A stretch of 31,180 nt of DNA, taken from a virus. This document shows, piece after piece, positions 19,178-24,894 of the stretch (positions are counted from its first letter, which is position 1; every line of letters starts with the position of its first letter). The stretch lies in the IMG/VR virus record IMGVR_UViG_3300042992_000679, positions 1 to 31,180 of that record, one strand, 5' to 3'. A program made the position numbers and the translations under genes. The notes beneath the pieces were generated by a model. That model was not told the DNA's origin and ran no database searches. It saw only the letters and a list, made by a program, of their open reading frames with translations.

Positions 19178-19204
19178 CCTCTTTTGGTGTTGTATTTTTA
19201 CAAC

Positions 19205-19275
19205 AAAGGTGAGCCCCGCGATGCTTCACAGCAGGGCGGGGCTCGGGGGTTTGCCTGGGACACTACCCCCAGGAC
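19205..19275 (-). terminator. Two strong hairpins between genes
   Basis: A 170-bp gap after the gene at 19293 holds a hairpin at 19211-19244: 9-bp stem GAGCCCCGC/GCGGGGCTC, a small internal loop, a 4-bp stem and a GTGA tetraloop. A second, CCTGGG/CCCAGG, lies at 19254-19273, and a third weak one (GTTGTA/TACAAC) at about 19190-19205. No clean T-tract follows the big hairpin. They may end transcription or protect an RNA 3' end. Confidence 0.55.
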
Positions 19276-19292
19276 TTAGGAGCGAGCTCTCT

Positions 19293-19562
19293 TTAAACTA
19301 GGCCGAGAGCCATAGCCTTATAACCTGCGGCAATCAACTTGCGGCTTGGTTGACCCATCACATACTCTGTGACTGCAACACCGTTACCGGCTTTGCGGTT
19401 GTTTGCATACACTGCAAAACCGCTTTGACGAATGCGACTGACTTCAGCTGTGACATTCTTAATACCGAAACGCTTTGCAGCCTGAGCAGGAGTTACTGCT
19501 TCGCCTGACTTCAATGCTGTGAATAGCTTACCGGTTTTGGTTTCTGGGTTAATTGTTTTCAT
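19293..19562 (-). CDS. Winged-helix/HTH DNA-binding protein
   Basis: An 89-residue protein with a helix-turn-helix pattern at about 10-50: Gly-Lys-Leu-Phe-Thr-Ala-Leu, Val-Thr-Pro-Ala-Gln-Ala-Ala-Lys-Arg-Phe-Gly, then Ala-Glu-Val-Ser-Arg-Ile-Arg-Gln-Ser-Gly-Phe-Ala-Val-Tyr as recognition helix and wing. This matches small phage HTH proteins. It probably binds DNA, perhaps the repeated early promoters or the host chromosome; this is inference. The start at 19562 has AAGGAAAC upstream. Confidence 0.8.
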   Translation of the reverse strand: MKTINPETKTGKLFTALKSGEAVTPAQAAKRFGIKNVTAEVSRIRQSGFAVYANNRKAGNGVAVTEYVMGQPSRKLIAAGYKAMALGLV

Positions 19563-19602
19563 AATAGTTTCCTTGTTTTAGACTGCTGTGCAGTTAATAA
19601 CA

Positions 19603-19631
19603 AGTATACATAACCTAGACTGGTAAATCAA
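19603..19631 (-). promoter_or_regulatory. Weaker sigma70 promoter
   Basis: TTGATT, 17-bp spacer, TATACT: one of the weaker members. The TGA stop of the gene at 19628 lies inside the -35 hexamer as in five other cases. Confidence 0.65.
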
Positions 19632-19846
19632 CCACGAATTTTGCCAAACTCTCTGCCCACATAGTGTGCAATCAGTTCTCGTTGGATTTGGGTAATGAGA
19701 TCACCGTGATCATCGTTAACCACAAACCTTACAGGGCAACGGCCCCATTTGGCTGTACGATTAAACTCGGCAAACCATTTGCGATGTTCTTTATCTTTGG
19801 CGTCAAACACTACCCAGGGACGCCCGTGCAGTTGTAAGCGGCTCAT
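19628..19846 (-). CDS. Small hypothetical protein
   Basis: A 72-residue basic protein with Trp-Val-Val-Phe-Asp and Phe-Val-Val-Asn-Asp-Asp segments. It starts with ATGA overlapping the previous gene by 4 bp, so it depends on translation of that gene. Last codon plus stop (GGT-TGA) form part of the next promoter's -35. Confidence 0.72.
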   Translation of the reverse strand: MSRLQLHGRPWVVFDAKDKEHRKWFAEFNRTAKWGRCPVRFVVNDDHGDLITQIQRELIAHYVGREFGKIRG

Positions 19847-20073
19847 TTGGTGCTCGAAGTGTTTGTAGACTTGAAGAAACTACCAACGAAGCCCAAGACC
19901 GCACCCATATCAAATGCGTCAAGTGCCAGGCCAGTAACCTGATTCAGCGTTACATTGACCACAGGGAACAACAAGTTCACACACCAGCCAACAATGCCGC
20001 CGACCAGCGTGGTCAGGATCACTACAAAGAACAGCGTGGCCAGCACGCCAGCAATTGCTAAAAATGCTTTCAT
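19843..20073 (-). CDS. Small membrane protein
   Basis: A 76-residue protein with a long hydrophobic N-terminal half (residues 3-42, probably two membrane spans) and a further hydrophobic patch at 57-67. TTAGGAG lies upstream. There is no promoter between it and the terminator-like hairpin at 20091-20140, so it is probably made by read-through of that hairpin. Confidence 0.7.
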   Translation of the reverse strand: MKAFLAIAGVLATLFFVVILTTLVGGIVGWCVNLLFPVVNVTLNQVTGLALDAFDMGAVLGFVGSFFKSTNTSSTK

Positions 20074-20090
20074 TTCAAACTCCTAAGTGT

Positions 20091-20140
20091 AAAAAGACTG
20101 TGGGATCCAGTTTTCTGACCGAGTACTAAGACCCCACAGT
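20091..20140 (-). terminator. Rho-independent terminator or attenuator
   Basis: A 9-bp stem (ACTGTGGGG with TCCCACAGT, one G-T pair) is followed by TCTTTTT. It lies between the stop at 20144 and the ribosome site of the next gene, with no promoter after it, so it may attenuate rather than end transcription. Confidence 0.7.
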
Positions 20141-20143
20141 AAA

Positions 20144-20536
20144 TCAGAACGGTGCGTCTTCGCTCTCAACAACCTTTGCAGGCACTTTGGCCTTGGCCTT
20201 GATAGACTCCAGCGTAGGCTTGACTGCCTTCTTTGCAGTGGCTTTGACTGCCTTGACCTTCTCAACCTTGCCAGTTGACTTAGGTGCCTTGGGCTCACGC
20301 TTGCCCTGCTCTGCTTCTAGTGCAGCTCGGACTTCTTTGTTACCGTTGTCGAAGTTGATGCTCAACAGGTAAGTGACCACATCCTCTTTGATCATAGGAT
20401 GCTTCAACTCCAAGATATCAATATCAGTGTGACCGTTCTTGATCAGCACCTTGGTACGAAGGCTATCATTGCAATAGCGAACTTTGAACTTACCGTCCAG
20501 TTTAGAAACACCAGCGTGGGTAAAAGATTTAGACAT
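20144..20536 (-). CDS. Small protein with SSB-like acidic tip
   Basis: A 130-residue protein in three parts: a compact N-terminal domain (1-75), a Lys/Ala/Pro-rich basic linker (76-120) and a C-terminus reading Glu-Ser-Glu-Asp-Ala-Pro-Phe. The last residues match the acidic Asp-x-Pro-Phe tip by which bacterial single-stranded-DNA-binding protein recruits repair and replication partners. The N-terminal part is not a recognised OB fold. A role as SSB mimic or recruiter is inference. AAGGAG precedes the ATG; it has its own promoter with an unusually long leader. Confidence 0.8.
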   Translation of the reverse strand: MSKSFTHAGVSKLDGKFKVRYCNDSLRTKVLIKNGHTDIDILELKHPMIKEDVVTYLLSINFDNGNKEVRAALEAEQGKREPKAPKSTGKVEKVKAVKATAKKAVKPTLESIKAKAKVPAKVVESEDAPF

Positions 20537-20592
20537 GTTAACTCCTTTGTGTATGTGTGTATGTCATCTGCGAACCGTTTCGCATTAATTAA

Positions 20593-20622
20593 ATTATAAC
20601 ACTGATTGGACGGCAGTGTCAA
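20593..20622 (-). promoter_or_regulatory. Sigma70 promoter with 18-bp spacer and long leader
   Basis: TTGACA, 18-bp spacer, TATAAT. The spacer is bounded by ACACTG and CAGTGT, an inverted repeat. The leader of about 50 nt carries a GCGAA-ACGG-TTCGC hairpin before the ribosome site. Confidence 0.85.
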
Positions 20623-20634
20623 CCGTTTTTTGGT

Positions 20635-20850
20635 TTAGGCACCGTAGTAGGGGCTATAGATCTCCTCCTCTTGTGGCTTATCTGCCACACCCATTTCTGC
20701 TAGCTCTCCAAGAACCATTTCGACTGGACAGCCTAACTCGGCTGCAATCTGTTTGGCACTCAGGCCGTCAATGTACAACTCTTGAATGTCGTAGCTCAGT
20801 TCTGCCATTTTACTCATAGCCATTTCCTTTTTACTTTTAAAGCCTGTCAT
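20635..20850 (-). CDS. Small HTH protein
   Basis: A 71-residue frame from the ATG at 20850 (one-base overlap TAATG with the upstream gene). An inner ATG at 20817 (Met-Ser-Lys-Met) has AAGGA 7 nt upstream and may be the real start. The core, Leu-Tyr-Ile-Asp-Gly-Leu-Ser-Ala-Lys-Gln-Ile-Ala-Ala-Glu-Leu-Gly-Cys-Pro, is a helix-turn-helix of the sigma-region-4 or resolvase type; the C-terminus is acidic and Tyr-rich. DNA binding is likely; target unknown. Confidence 0.75.
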   Translation of the reverse strand: MTGFKSKKEMAMSKMAELSYDIQELYIDGLSAKQIAAELGCPVEMVLGELAEMGVADKPQEEEIYSPYYGA

Positions 20851-21356
20851 TAATAGTTTTCGCCTTCTGCTACCAATGCAACAAGGCCCTGGGCCTCATC
20901 CATTGTAGCCCAGACGCCGTCTGTAGCATAGCAGCGTACAAACCACGTAGCCACGCCGTCGACGTTGCGGAGGATGTAGTCGTATTCTTCTTGCTGTGAG
21001 CAGTCGAAGTATTCGTCTGCGTTCTTGTACTTGTTGACGCTGATCTCTTCGCCACGGTCACGTGCGTAGAATGTAGTGTAACCTGCTTCGTTAGCCAAGT
21101 CAATTTCTGTTTGGATCTTGGCCCGCTTCAAAGCGTCAGTCTCATTGTAAGCAGGGCTAAAGGGATGCTTCTTGCCAATGTTCTTGCCTAGCGAACTAAT
21201 GCCGCCCATGTCAATCAAGTCACGCAGTTTGAACGGGTCGGAGTAGTGCTCCTGCAGGGTCTTGCCGTTGTAGTCCAAGTAGCCGTCCCAGTGGCAGTAG
21301 ACCTGCTCAACTGTGCCGTCTGCGAATTCCAATGCAATAGTGCTTCGTGTTCCCAT
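20850..21356 (-). CDS. Conserved phage protein, unknown function
   Basis: A 168-residue protein beginning Met-Gly-Thr-Arg-Ser-Thr-Ile-Ala-Leu-Glu, then His-Trp-Asp-Gly-Tyr-Leu and His-Pro-Phe-Ser. I recall this N-terminal pattern in a widespread phage family of unknown function. It is one of the longest early proteins. AGGAG lies before the ATG, and the gene is coupled to the HTH gene downstream. Confidence 0.82.
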   Translation of the reverse strand: MGTRSTIALEFADGTVEQVYCHWDGYLDYNGKTLQEHYSDPFKLRDLIDMGGISSLGKNIGKKHPFSPAYNETDALKRAKIQTEIDLANEAGYTTFYARDRGEEISVNKYKNADEYFDCSQQEEYDYILRNVDGVATWFVRCYATDGVWATMDEAQGLVALVAEGENY

Positions 21357-21388
21357 TGTCAGCTCCTAGTGTGTTTGTGTAAGTGTTA

Positions 21389-21417
21389 ATTATAGCGTCT
21401 TTTGGATTGGCTGTCAA
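21389..21417 (-). promoter_or_regulatory. Sigma70 promoter, CCAAAAG type
   Basis: TTGACA, 17-bp spacer with CCAAAAGACG, TATAAT. ATTG and CAAT flank the -35, making a short hairpin possible. Confidence 0.9.
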
Positions 21418-21426
21418 TCAATGCCC

Positions 21427-21561
21427 TTACTTCTTGGCGGGCTTCTGTTTAGCTTCTTGAGCGGCGATCTTACCGCTGTAGGCTTTGCCTGCGGTGTGGA
21501 TCAGGCCAGTCTTAGTGAAAGTAATAGTGCCGCCGGTGCTTGAAGCGATAGTCTTTTGCAT
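21427..21561 (-). CDS. Tiny basic protein (44 aa)
   Basis: ATG at 21561 to TAA at 21427. It starts Met-Gln-Lys-Thr-Ile-Ala-Ser, has a Thr/Gly-rich middle (Thr-Gly-Gly-Thr-Ile-Thr-Phe-Thr-Lys) and ends Lys-Pro-Ala-Lys-Lys. AAGGA lies upstream, headed by the promoter at 21588-21616. Composition suggests nucleic-acid or protein binding; no family recognised. Confidence 0.68.
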   Translation of the reverse strand: MQKTIASSTGGTITFTKTGLIHTAGKAYSGKIAAQEAKQKPAKK

Positions 21562-21587
21562 TTGAAGTCCTTGTTGTTTAAGTATGT

Positions 21588-21616
21588 ATTATAACAGGTT
21601 TTACCGACTTTGTCAA
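21588..21616 (-). promoter_or_regulatory. Sigma70 promoter overlapping upstream stop
   Basis: TTGACA, 17-bp spacer with GGTAAAACC, TATAAT. The TGA of the gene at 21613 is inside the -35. Confidence 0.92.
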
Positions 21617-21801
21617 CCGAAATAATTTTCTACGGCATCCTCAATGCCTTCTTCAAAGGTATCGCCGTAAAAGCCCTCGATGTCCTGCTCAAAGAACTTC
21701 TCTAGCACTTTTGTAGAAGGAGTCTTGCCATTGAGTTCTTTAACGTAGGCCTTGACTGATTTGACAGCATGTTTTGGAACAGTAATCGTGATCTTCATCA
21801 T
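21613..21801 (-). CDS. Small hypothetical protein
   Basis: A 62-residue protein: a basic N-terminal strand-helix (Met-Lys-Ile-Thr-Ile-Thr-Val-Pro-Lys-His) and an acidic C-terminal half. Two adjacent ATG codons (21801, 21798) follow AAGGAG, which overlaps the previous stop. The charge split could allow self-association or mimicry; function unknown. Confidence 0.72.
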   Translation of the reverse strand: MMKITITVPKHAVKSVKAYVKELNGKTPSTKVLEKFFEQDIEGFYGDTFEEGIEDAVENYFG

Positions 21802-21808
21802 TTTCTCC

Positions 21809-22054
21809 TTAACCTAGCACAACAACGCGGCGGACGGACTCTTTGTAGTTGCCCGTTTCTTCGTCGTAGCAGTCCTCGTCGTCTACCATCTTGTCCATGC
21901 GGTGGTAGTCGCTGAACTCCACTACACCTTCGTCAACACGGCTCACGCTAGGAGCGACCTCAGTACGCCAGTGGTCACCGTAGCAGTAGCTGAAGTGAAC
22001 TTCTGCTTCGGCATCCATGCATTGCAGTTGCTCGATGAGTTGTGATACTTTCAT
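21809..22054 (-). CDS. Small conserved phage protein
   Basis: An 81-residue protein starting Met-Lys-Val-Ser-Gln-Leu-Ile-Glu-Gln-Leu, followed by Asp-Ala-Glu-Ala-Glu-Val-His-Phe, a pattern I recall in small phage proteins ('percent of maximum' type N-terminus) with no known role. Middle is acidic with Cys and Tyr; the end is Arg-Arg-Val-Val-Val-Leu-Gly. AAGGAG precedes the ATG. Confidence 0.78.
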   Translation of the reverse strand: MKVSQLIEQLQCMDAEAEVHFSYCYGDHWRTEVAPSVSRVDEGVVEFSDYHRMDKMVDDEDCYDEETGNYKESVRRVVVLG

Positions 22055-22080
22055 AGTGTGCTCCTTGTTGCGATATATGT

Positions 22081-22109
22081 ATTATAACATCAGTCTTTGA
22101 AAAACACAA
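22081..22109 (-). promoter_or_regulatory. Sigma70 promoter with weak -35
   Basis: TATAAT with a 17-bp spacer from TTGTGT. The -35 and part of the spacer encode the last residues of the upstream gene at 22090-22359, whose TGA lies in the spacer; coding need may have constrained the -35. Confidence 0.7.
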
Positions 22110-22359
22110 CCAATACCCGACCATTTTGGTCAAGTACTGCATAGCCTGCATCACTACGATCTGTGTTGCTATTACGCAACACTTTGCCTGCTATGATCTT
22201 GACACTACGCTCGTTGACACTGTCGCTTACGTCATAGCCCGGGCTGTCTTCTACTGCCCCTTTAGCCGTGTAACTGTACTTGCCTGCACAACCGCACATA
22301 CAGGTCCCGGCCTTGCCCGAGTAAACTTTAGTGATGTTGCTGATGTTGACTGCTTGCAT
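22090..22359 (-). CDS. Small Cys-rich hypothetical protein
   Basis: An 89-residue protein with Gly-Thr-Cys-Met-Cys-Gly-Cys-Ala-Gly-Lys near residue 18-27, a cysteine cluster that could bind metal, then a beta-rich domain ending Val-Leu-Val-Val-Phe-Phe. I recall the Cys-Met-Cys-Gly-Cys element in phage hypothetical proteins. AAGGAG before the ATG; single-gene unit. Confidence 0.78.
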   Translation of the reverse strand: MQAVNISNITKVYSGKAGTCMCGCAGKYSYTAKGAVEDSPGYDVSDSVNERSVKIIAGKVLRNSNTDRSDAGYAVLDQNGRVLVVFFKD

Positions 22360-22385
22360 AGTGTGCTCCTTGTTGCGATGTATGT

Positions 22386-22414
22386 ATTATAACAAAGATC
22401 TGTCCAACTGTCAA
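22386..22414 (-). promoter_or_regulatory. Sigma70 promoter overlapping upstream stop
   Basis: TTGACA, 17-bp spacer, TATAAT; the TGA of the gene at 22411 is inside the -35. Confidence 0.9.
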
Positions 22415-22650
22415 CCGATGCTGGCAGTAACCCTATCCGCTGTAGGGTCATATCGCAGGAACATTTTGGCACTGTCACTGCCGCCTTTGACCTCGTGGAC
22501 AATGTGATAGCAGAACTCGCTGCCGTTAGTCATGCCCAGGAACTTGACCCCTGTGATAGCATAGCCGCTGATCTTGTTCTCAACGGCAATGGCTTTCATA
22601 TGCTCGACAGGGATGTCGATCATGTAGCGAACGTTGGCTGCTGTGATCAT
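22411..22650 (-). CDS. Small hypothetical protein
   Basis: A 79-residue soluble protein with alternating strands (Ile-Ser-Gly-Tyr-Ala-Ile-Thr-Gly-Val-Lys-Phe). The ATG overlaps the upstream TGA (ATGA) with AAGGAG 7 nt upstream. Its stop forms part of the next promoter. Function unknown. Confidence 0.75.
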   Translation of the reverse strand: MITAANVRYMIDIPVEHMKAIAVENKISGYAITGVKFLGMTNGSEFCYHIVHEVKGGSDSAKMFLRYDPTADRVTASIG

Positions 22651-22844
22651 GCCTGCTCCTTTGCCGACATGTCGTCAAACTCAATAATGTCTGACACAAT
22701 GTCGTCAGCAATACTTTGTATTGCAATATGGGTTTCCCAAGTTACATCGCTATCCCCTAGTGCCTGTTGCACTAGTGCGTCTGCTTCGTTAAGCATGTCT
22801 ACTGCTTTGTTGAGTAAAGCACTCTTTTCTGCGTTTGACAACAT
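22647..22844 (-). CDS. Small acidic helical protein
   Basis: A 65-residue protein, helical throughout, net acidic, with Asp-Asp-Ile-Val-Ser-Asp-Ile-Ile-Glu-Phe-Asp-Asp in the C-terminal half. AGGAG precedes the ATG. First gene of the unit from 22870-22898. Confidence 0.75.
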   Translation of the reverse strand: MLSNAEKSALLNKAVDMLNEADALVQQALGDSDVTWETHIAIQSIADDIVSDIIEFDDMSAKEQA

Positions 22845-22869
22845 GTCTGCTCCTGTTTAGTGTAAGTGT

Positions 22870-22898
22870 ATTATAACGCAAAAAGGCACTGCTGTCAA
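22870..22898 (-). promoter_or_regulatory. Sigma70 promoter whose -35 is a terminator loop
   Basis: TTGACA (22893-22898), 17-bp spacer, TATAAT (22870-22875). The -35 hexamer is exactly the loop of the terminator hairpin at 22885-22906, and that terminator's T-tract lies in the spacer. Confidence 0.9.
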
Positions 22899-22906
22899 GC
22901 AATGCC
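22880..22906 (-). terminator. Terminator with TTGACA loop
   Basis: GGCATTGC and GCAGTGCC form an 8-bp stem (one T-G pair) around the six-base loop TTGACA, followed by TTTTT. It starts 9 bp after the stop of the gene at 22915. It can end that message while its DNA gives the next promoter. Confidence 0.8.
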
Positions 22907-22914
22907 CTTCCACT

Positions 22915-23262
22915 TTACTCGACTACTAGTACTGTCCCAAACTTAGCTTCCCACAGTTGCAGGAACTTGCCCTCTACGTCTAAACTAACATAGTCCTCTC
23001 CCTGCATACCCTGCTCGCTATACTCCGCAGTTGCAAGACCCTGTGCTACGAGAAACTCGTTAAGCTCTCGCTTAAACTGTTTGTCTGTATAAATGAGACC
23101 CATTGTGTTTACGTCCCATGTGTCTGTGTTAAAGTAAACACACAACTCGCCGAAGCTCTTTTCGTCGTTAATGTAATTAATACGCATGTCAACAATCTCT
23201 ACTGCCTTAGCAGTGCGGCTCCAATAGCCCAGACCGTTTGTGTTAAATGTAACTGCTTGCAT
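22915..23262 (-). CDS. Small hypothetical protein
   Basis: A 115-residue protein from the ATG at 23262 (Met-Gln-Ala-Val-Thr-Phe-Asn-Thr-Asn), chosen because AGGAAG lies just upstream and the promoter beyond; the longer frame reads through the promoter. Mixed alpha/beta, with aromatic residues, no motif recognised. Single-gene unit ended by the TTGACA-loop terminator. Confidence 0.78.
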   Translation of the reverse strand: MQAVTFNTNGLGYWSRTAKAVEIVDMRINYINDEKSFGELCVYFNTDTWDVNTMGLIYTDKQFKRELNEFLVAQGLATAEYSEQGMQGEDYVSLDVEGKFLQLWEAKFGTVLVVE

Positions 23263-23292
23263 GTCGCTTCCTTTGCTGTTTAGTGTAAGTGT

Positions 23293-23321
23293 ATTATAAC
23301 AGTAAAACGCACAGTTGTCAA
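23293..23321 (-). promoter_or_regulatory. Sigma70 promoter
   Basis: TTGACA, 17-bp spacer with GTTTTAC, TATAAT. A hairpin (AGCCC-CCAG-GGGCT plus TTT) at 23326-23339 ends the upstream message just before the -35. Confidence 0.9.
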
Positions 23322-23322
23322 C

Positions 23323-23339
23323 CAAAGCCCCTGGGGGCT
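23323..23339 (-). terminator. Short GC hairpin terminator
   Basis: AGCCC/GGGCT stem with CCAG loop then TTTGG, placed between the stop at 23346 and the -35 of the next promoter. It is of the same class as the hairpins at 25824-25843 and 27020-27047. Confidence 0.6.
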
Positions 23340-23345
23340 GTAGGG

Positions 23346-23921
23346 TTATTCTTGATCCTCTTCAGCGTTCTCTGCTTCCCATTCTGCCGCACTCTCAGAG
23401 ATGCCAAACGCTTCGTCTAGTTCTGCAGGCAGTGTGTCAGCAATGCCCTTACTGTCTAAGCCACCATACTCGTAATAGTCATCATTGCCTTCTTCCCAAA
23501 TGCCGGCAAAGGCCATGCCACCTTCGTAATACATGGCACGGATACGGAAGCCCTGCTCGGTCAACTTCTCATAGGCTGCACAAGGAGGGGCCCATGCTGA
23601 GTCAAAGCCCAACATCAATCCACCTGGGATGTCCTGTGCAGGGTTGCCATCAGCACCGATGTCCCACTTAGTTCCCCATTCGTTTACGCAGTAGTCATAC
23701 CAGTTGCCGTAGCCGTGGACCTCTAGGTTACGATTGGTATCCTCTATCAACTTGGCCTGCTCTACAGGATCGCCTACTGAGCCTGCTACAATCTGCAGAC
23801 TCTCTGGCACTGGGATGAACTCTTGTAGCAGGGCACCCTTGTTGAATGCTTCACGCACTCGTTCAATCATCGCTGGGTCTTCGTGGTAGATCTCTACCGA
23901 GTTGTTGCACCAATTAGGCAT
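23346..23921 (-). CDS. DUF1281/YubB-like protein (MPNWC family)
   Basis: A 191-residue protein from the ATG at 23921, with GAGGAG upstream and overlap with the previous gene by 8 bp. The opening Met-Pro-Asn-Trp-Cys-Asn-Asn-Ser-Val-Glu-Ile is diagnostic of a phage and plasmid family with a ferredoxin-like fold (YubB/DUF1281 type). Further family traits are Trp-Gly-Thr-Lys-Trp-Asp near 83 and Ser-Ala-Trp-Ala-Pro-Pro near 108. The C-terminus is a strongly acidic tail of about 25 residues. Function in the family is not established. Confidence 0.85.
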   Translation of the reverse strand: MPNWCNNSVEIYHEDPAMIERVREAFNKGALLQEFIPVPESLQIVAGSVGDPVEQAKLIEDTNRNLEVHGYGNWYDYCVNEWGTKWDIGADGNPAQDIPGGLMLGFDSAWAPPCAAYEKLTEQGFRIRAMYYEGGMAFAGIWEEGNDDYYEYGGLDSKGIADTLPAELDEAFGISESAAEWEAENAEEDQE

Positions 23922-24126
23922 CGTAGCTCTCCTCACCAAGTTCAGTAATCTCTTCTTCCACCACACTGATATCAACAATGCGGAACCGTTGTGTCATATC
24001 GCTAACACCTAGGAACGCATCAGTGAAACTTTGATTCTCTGCTAGGAACCCTAGCACACTCTCACGATCGGTGCCTTCCGGCACTTCGATAGTCTGTCGT
24101 AGGATGGTTGTTACTTCTGCTTTCAT
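23914..24126 (-). CDS. Small acidic hypothetical protein
   Basis: A 70-residue protein from the ATG at 24126 (Met-Lys-Ala-Glu-Val-Thr-Thr), which overlaps the upstream TAA by one base (TAATG) with GAGGAG upstream. N-terminal strand pattern and acidic C-terminus; I see no family. Second gene of a three-gene unit. Confidence 0.75.
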   Translation of the reverse strand: MKAEVTTILRQTIEVPEGTDRESVLGFLAENQSFTDAFLGVSDMTQRFRIVDISVVEEEITELGEESYDA

Positions 24127-24395
24127 TAGATGATCTCCTCTTCCCACTCGTAAAAAGAAACAGCAGGGTCAAGTTGCTTCAACTGCTTGGCCGCTGTGAC
24201 CAACTCCTTGTAGCGACGATTGACTTCTGCACGGGGCAGTTCGCCATCGCAGGTAAGGTTCTCTGGGCTAAGAGCTGAGTCAATCATGTCTGCGACACGC
24301 TGACGACCCTTGGCACTCTGGATCTCGTATTGCTCGCCTTTGAAGAAACTGTTCCAGTGGTTCTTCTGCTCAATGAACTTCTGTAGTGCTTTCAT
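24126..24395 (-). CDS. Small helical protein
   Basis: An 89-residue charged helical protein beginning Met-Lys-Ala-Leu-Gln-Lys-Phe-Ile. First gene of the unit that ends with the MPNWC-family protein, so the three products may act together. AAGGAG precedes the ATG. Confidence 0.78.
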   Translation of the reverse strand: MKALQKFIEQKNHWNSFFKGEQYEIQSAKGRQRVADMIDSALSPENLTCDGELPRAEVNRRYKELVTAAKQLKQLDPAVSFYEWEEEII

Positions 24396-24421
24396 CTTTG
24401 CTCCTTAGTGTGTAAGTGTGT

Positions 24422-24450
24422 ATTATAGCAAGAAAACAGGGGATTGTCAA
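24422..24450 (-). promoter_or_regulatory. Sigma70 promoter
   Basis: TTGACA, 17-bp spacer, TATAAT. It directly follows the structured RNA upstream on the same strand. Confidence 0.9.
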
Positions 24451-24454
24451 CTAC

Positions 24455-24632
24455 CCGCTAGTCCGTCTCTAGCGTTCGGTGTGCCAAACATTACGCCCTA
24501 GTTCCCCGTCAGCAACTCGTGTAAACTTTCGTTTACAACTGCCTTCATGCCCCACAGCAACCTGTCCCCGTCGGAACCTTTCGCTTGCTGTGGGCCCTAA
24601 CGGACTAGGTAACCCTGTTTATTTCTTGCTAT
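24455..24632 (-). ncRNA. Candidate structured RNA, four-helix cloverleaf-like
   Basis: A promoter at 24639-24667 drives about 180 nt with no open frame and no ribosome site. The RNA can fold as a closed junction: P1, 9 bp, 24600-24608 with 24458-24466; P2, 10 bp, 24585-24594 with 24551-24560, capped by a GTTCC/GGGAC hairpin; P3, 7 bp with GAAA tetraloop, 24531-24537 with 24520-24526; P4, a stem spanning 24469-24501 with a six-pair GTTTGG/CCGAAC tip. All pairs are read directly. No T-tract ends it; the next -35 follows at once. It is not a tRNA, tmRNA, 6S or RNase P that I can recognise. Function unknown. Confidence 0.7.
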
Positions 24633-24638
24633 GTATCT

Positions 24639-24667
24639 ATTATAATAGGTTTTACCACTCTTGTCAA
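24639..24667 (-). promoter_or_regulatory. Sigma70 promoter for the structured RNA
   Basis: TTGACA, 17-bp spacer with GGTAAAACC, TATAAT. The TGA of the gene at 24664 lies inside the -35. What follows has no AGGAG, unlike the leaders of sister promoters. Confidence 0.9.
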
Positions 24668-24894
24668 CCAAGTGCTTTGTATAACCCTATAAGCGTTATG
24701 GTTACTCCTGTAACGTTAACAATGGTCTGTTGTCGATTTGCCACACGCAACGACCACACTAAGAACAATGCTCCTCCCATGCATCCGGCAATTAATTGCA
24801 GGGTATGCAGTTCTTTGAAGAAGCTCATAGTCGTGTACATGACCATGAAGCAGGCAGTCCCTGCCCACTGTAGTACTTCATTAATATTACGCAT
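24664..24894 (-). CDS. Small three-helix membrane protein
   Basis: A 76-residue protein from the ATG at 24894 (Met-Arg-Asn-Ile-Asn-Glu-Val), overlapping the previous stop by 8 bp with GGGAAGG upstream. Three hydrophobic segments lie at about 6-24, 30-49 and 56-73, with Trp-Ala-Gly-Thr and Asn-Val-Thr-Gly motifs. The pattern resembles half-transporter (SemiSWEET/PQ-loop-like) proteins in size and helix number, a weak analogy only. Third gene of the unit from 25466-25494. Confidence 0.68.
   Translation of the reverse strand: MRNINEVLQWAGTACFMVMYTTMSFFKELHTLQLIAGCMGGALFLVWSLRVANRQQTIVNVTGVTITLIGLYKALG

Noticed and set aside
22495-22860. A 121-codon plus-strand frame
   Set aside because: Antisense to two coupled small genes and to a promoter; no start signals.
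23346-23978. Longer start for the MPNWC-family gene
   Set aside because: The family begins at Met-Pro-Asn-Trp-Cys, and that ATG has GAGGAG at proper spacing.
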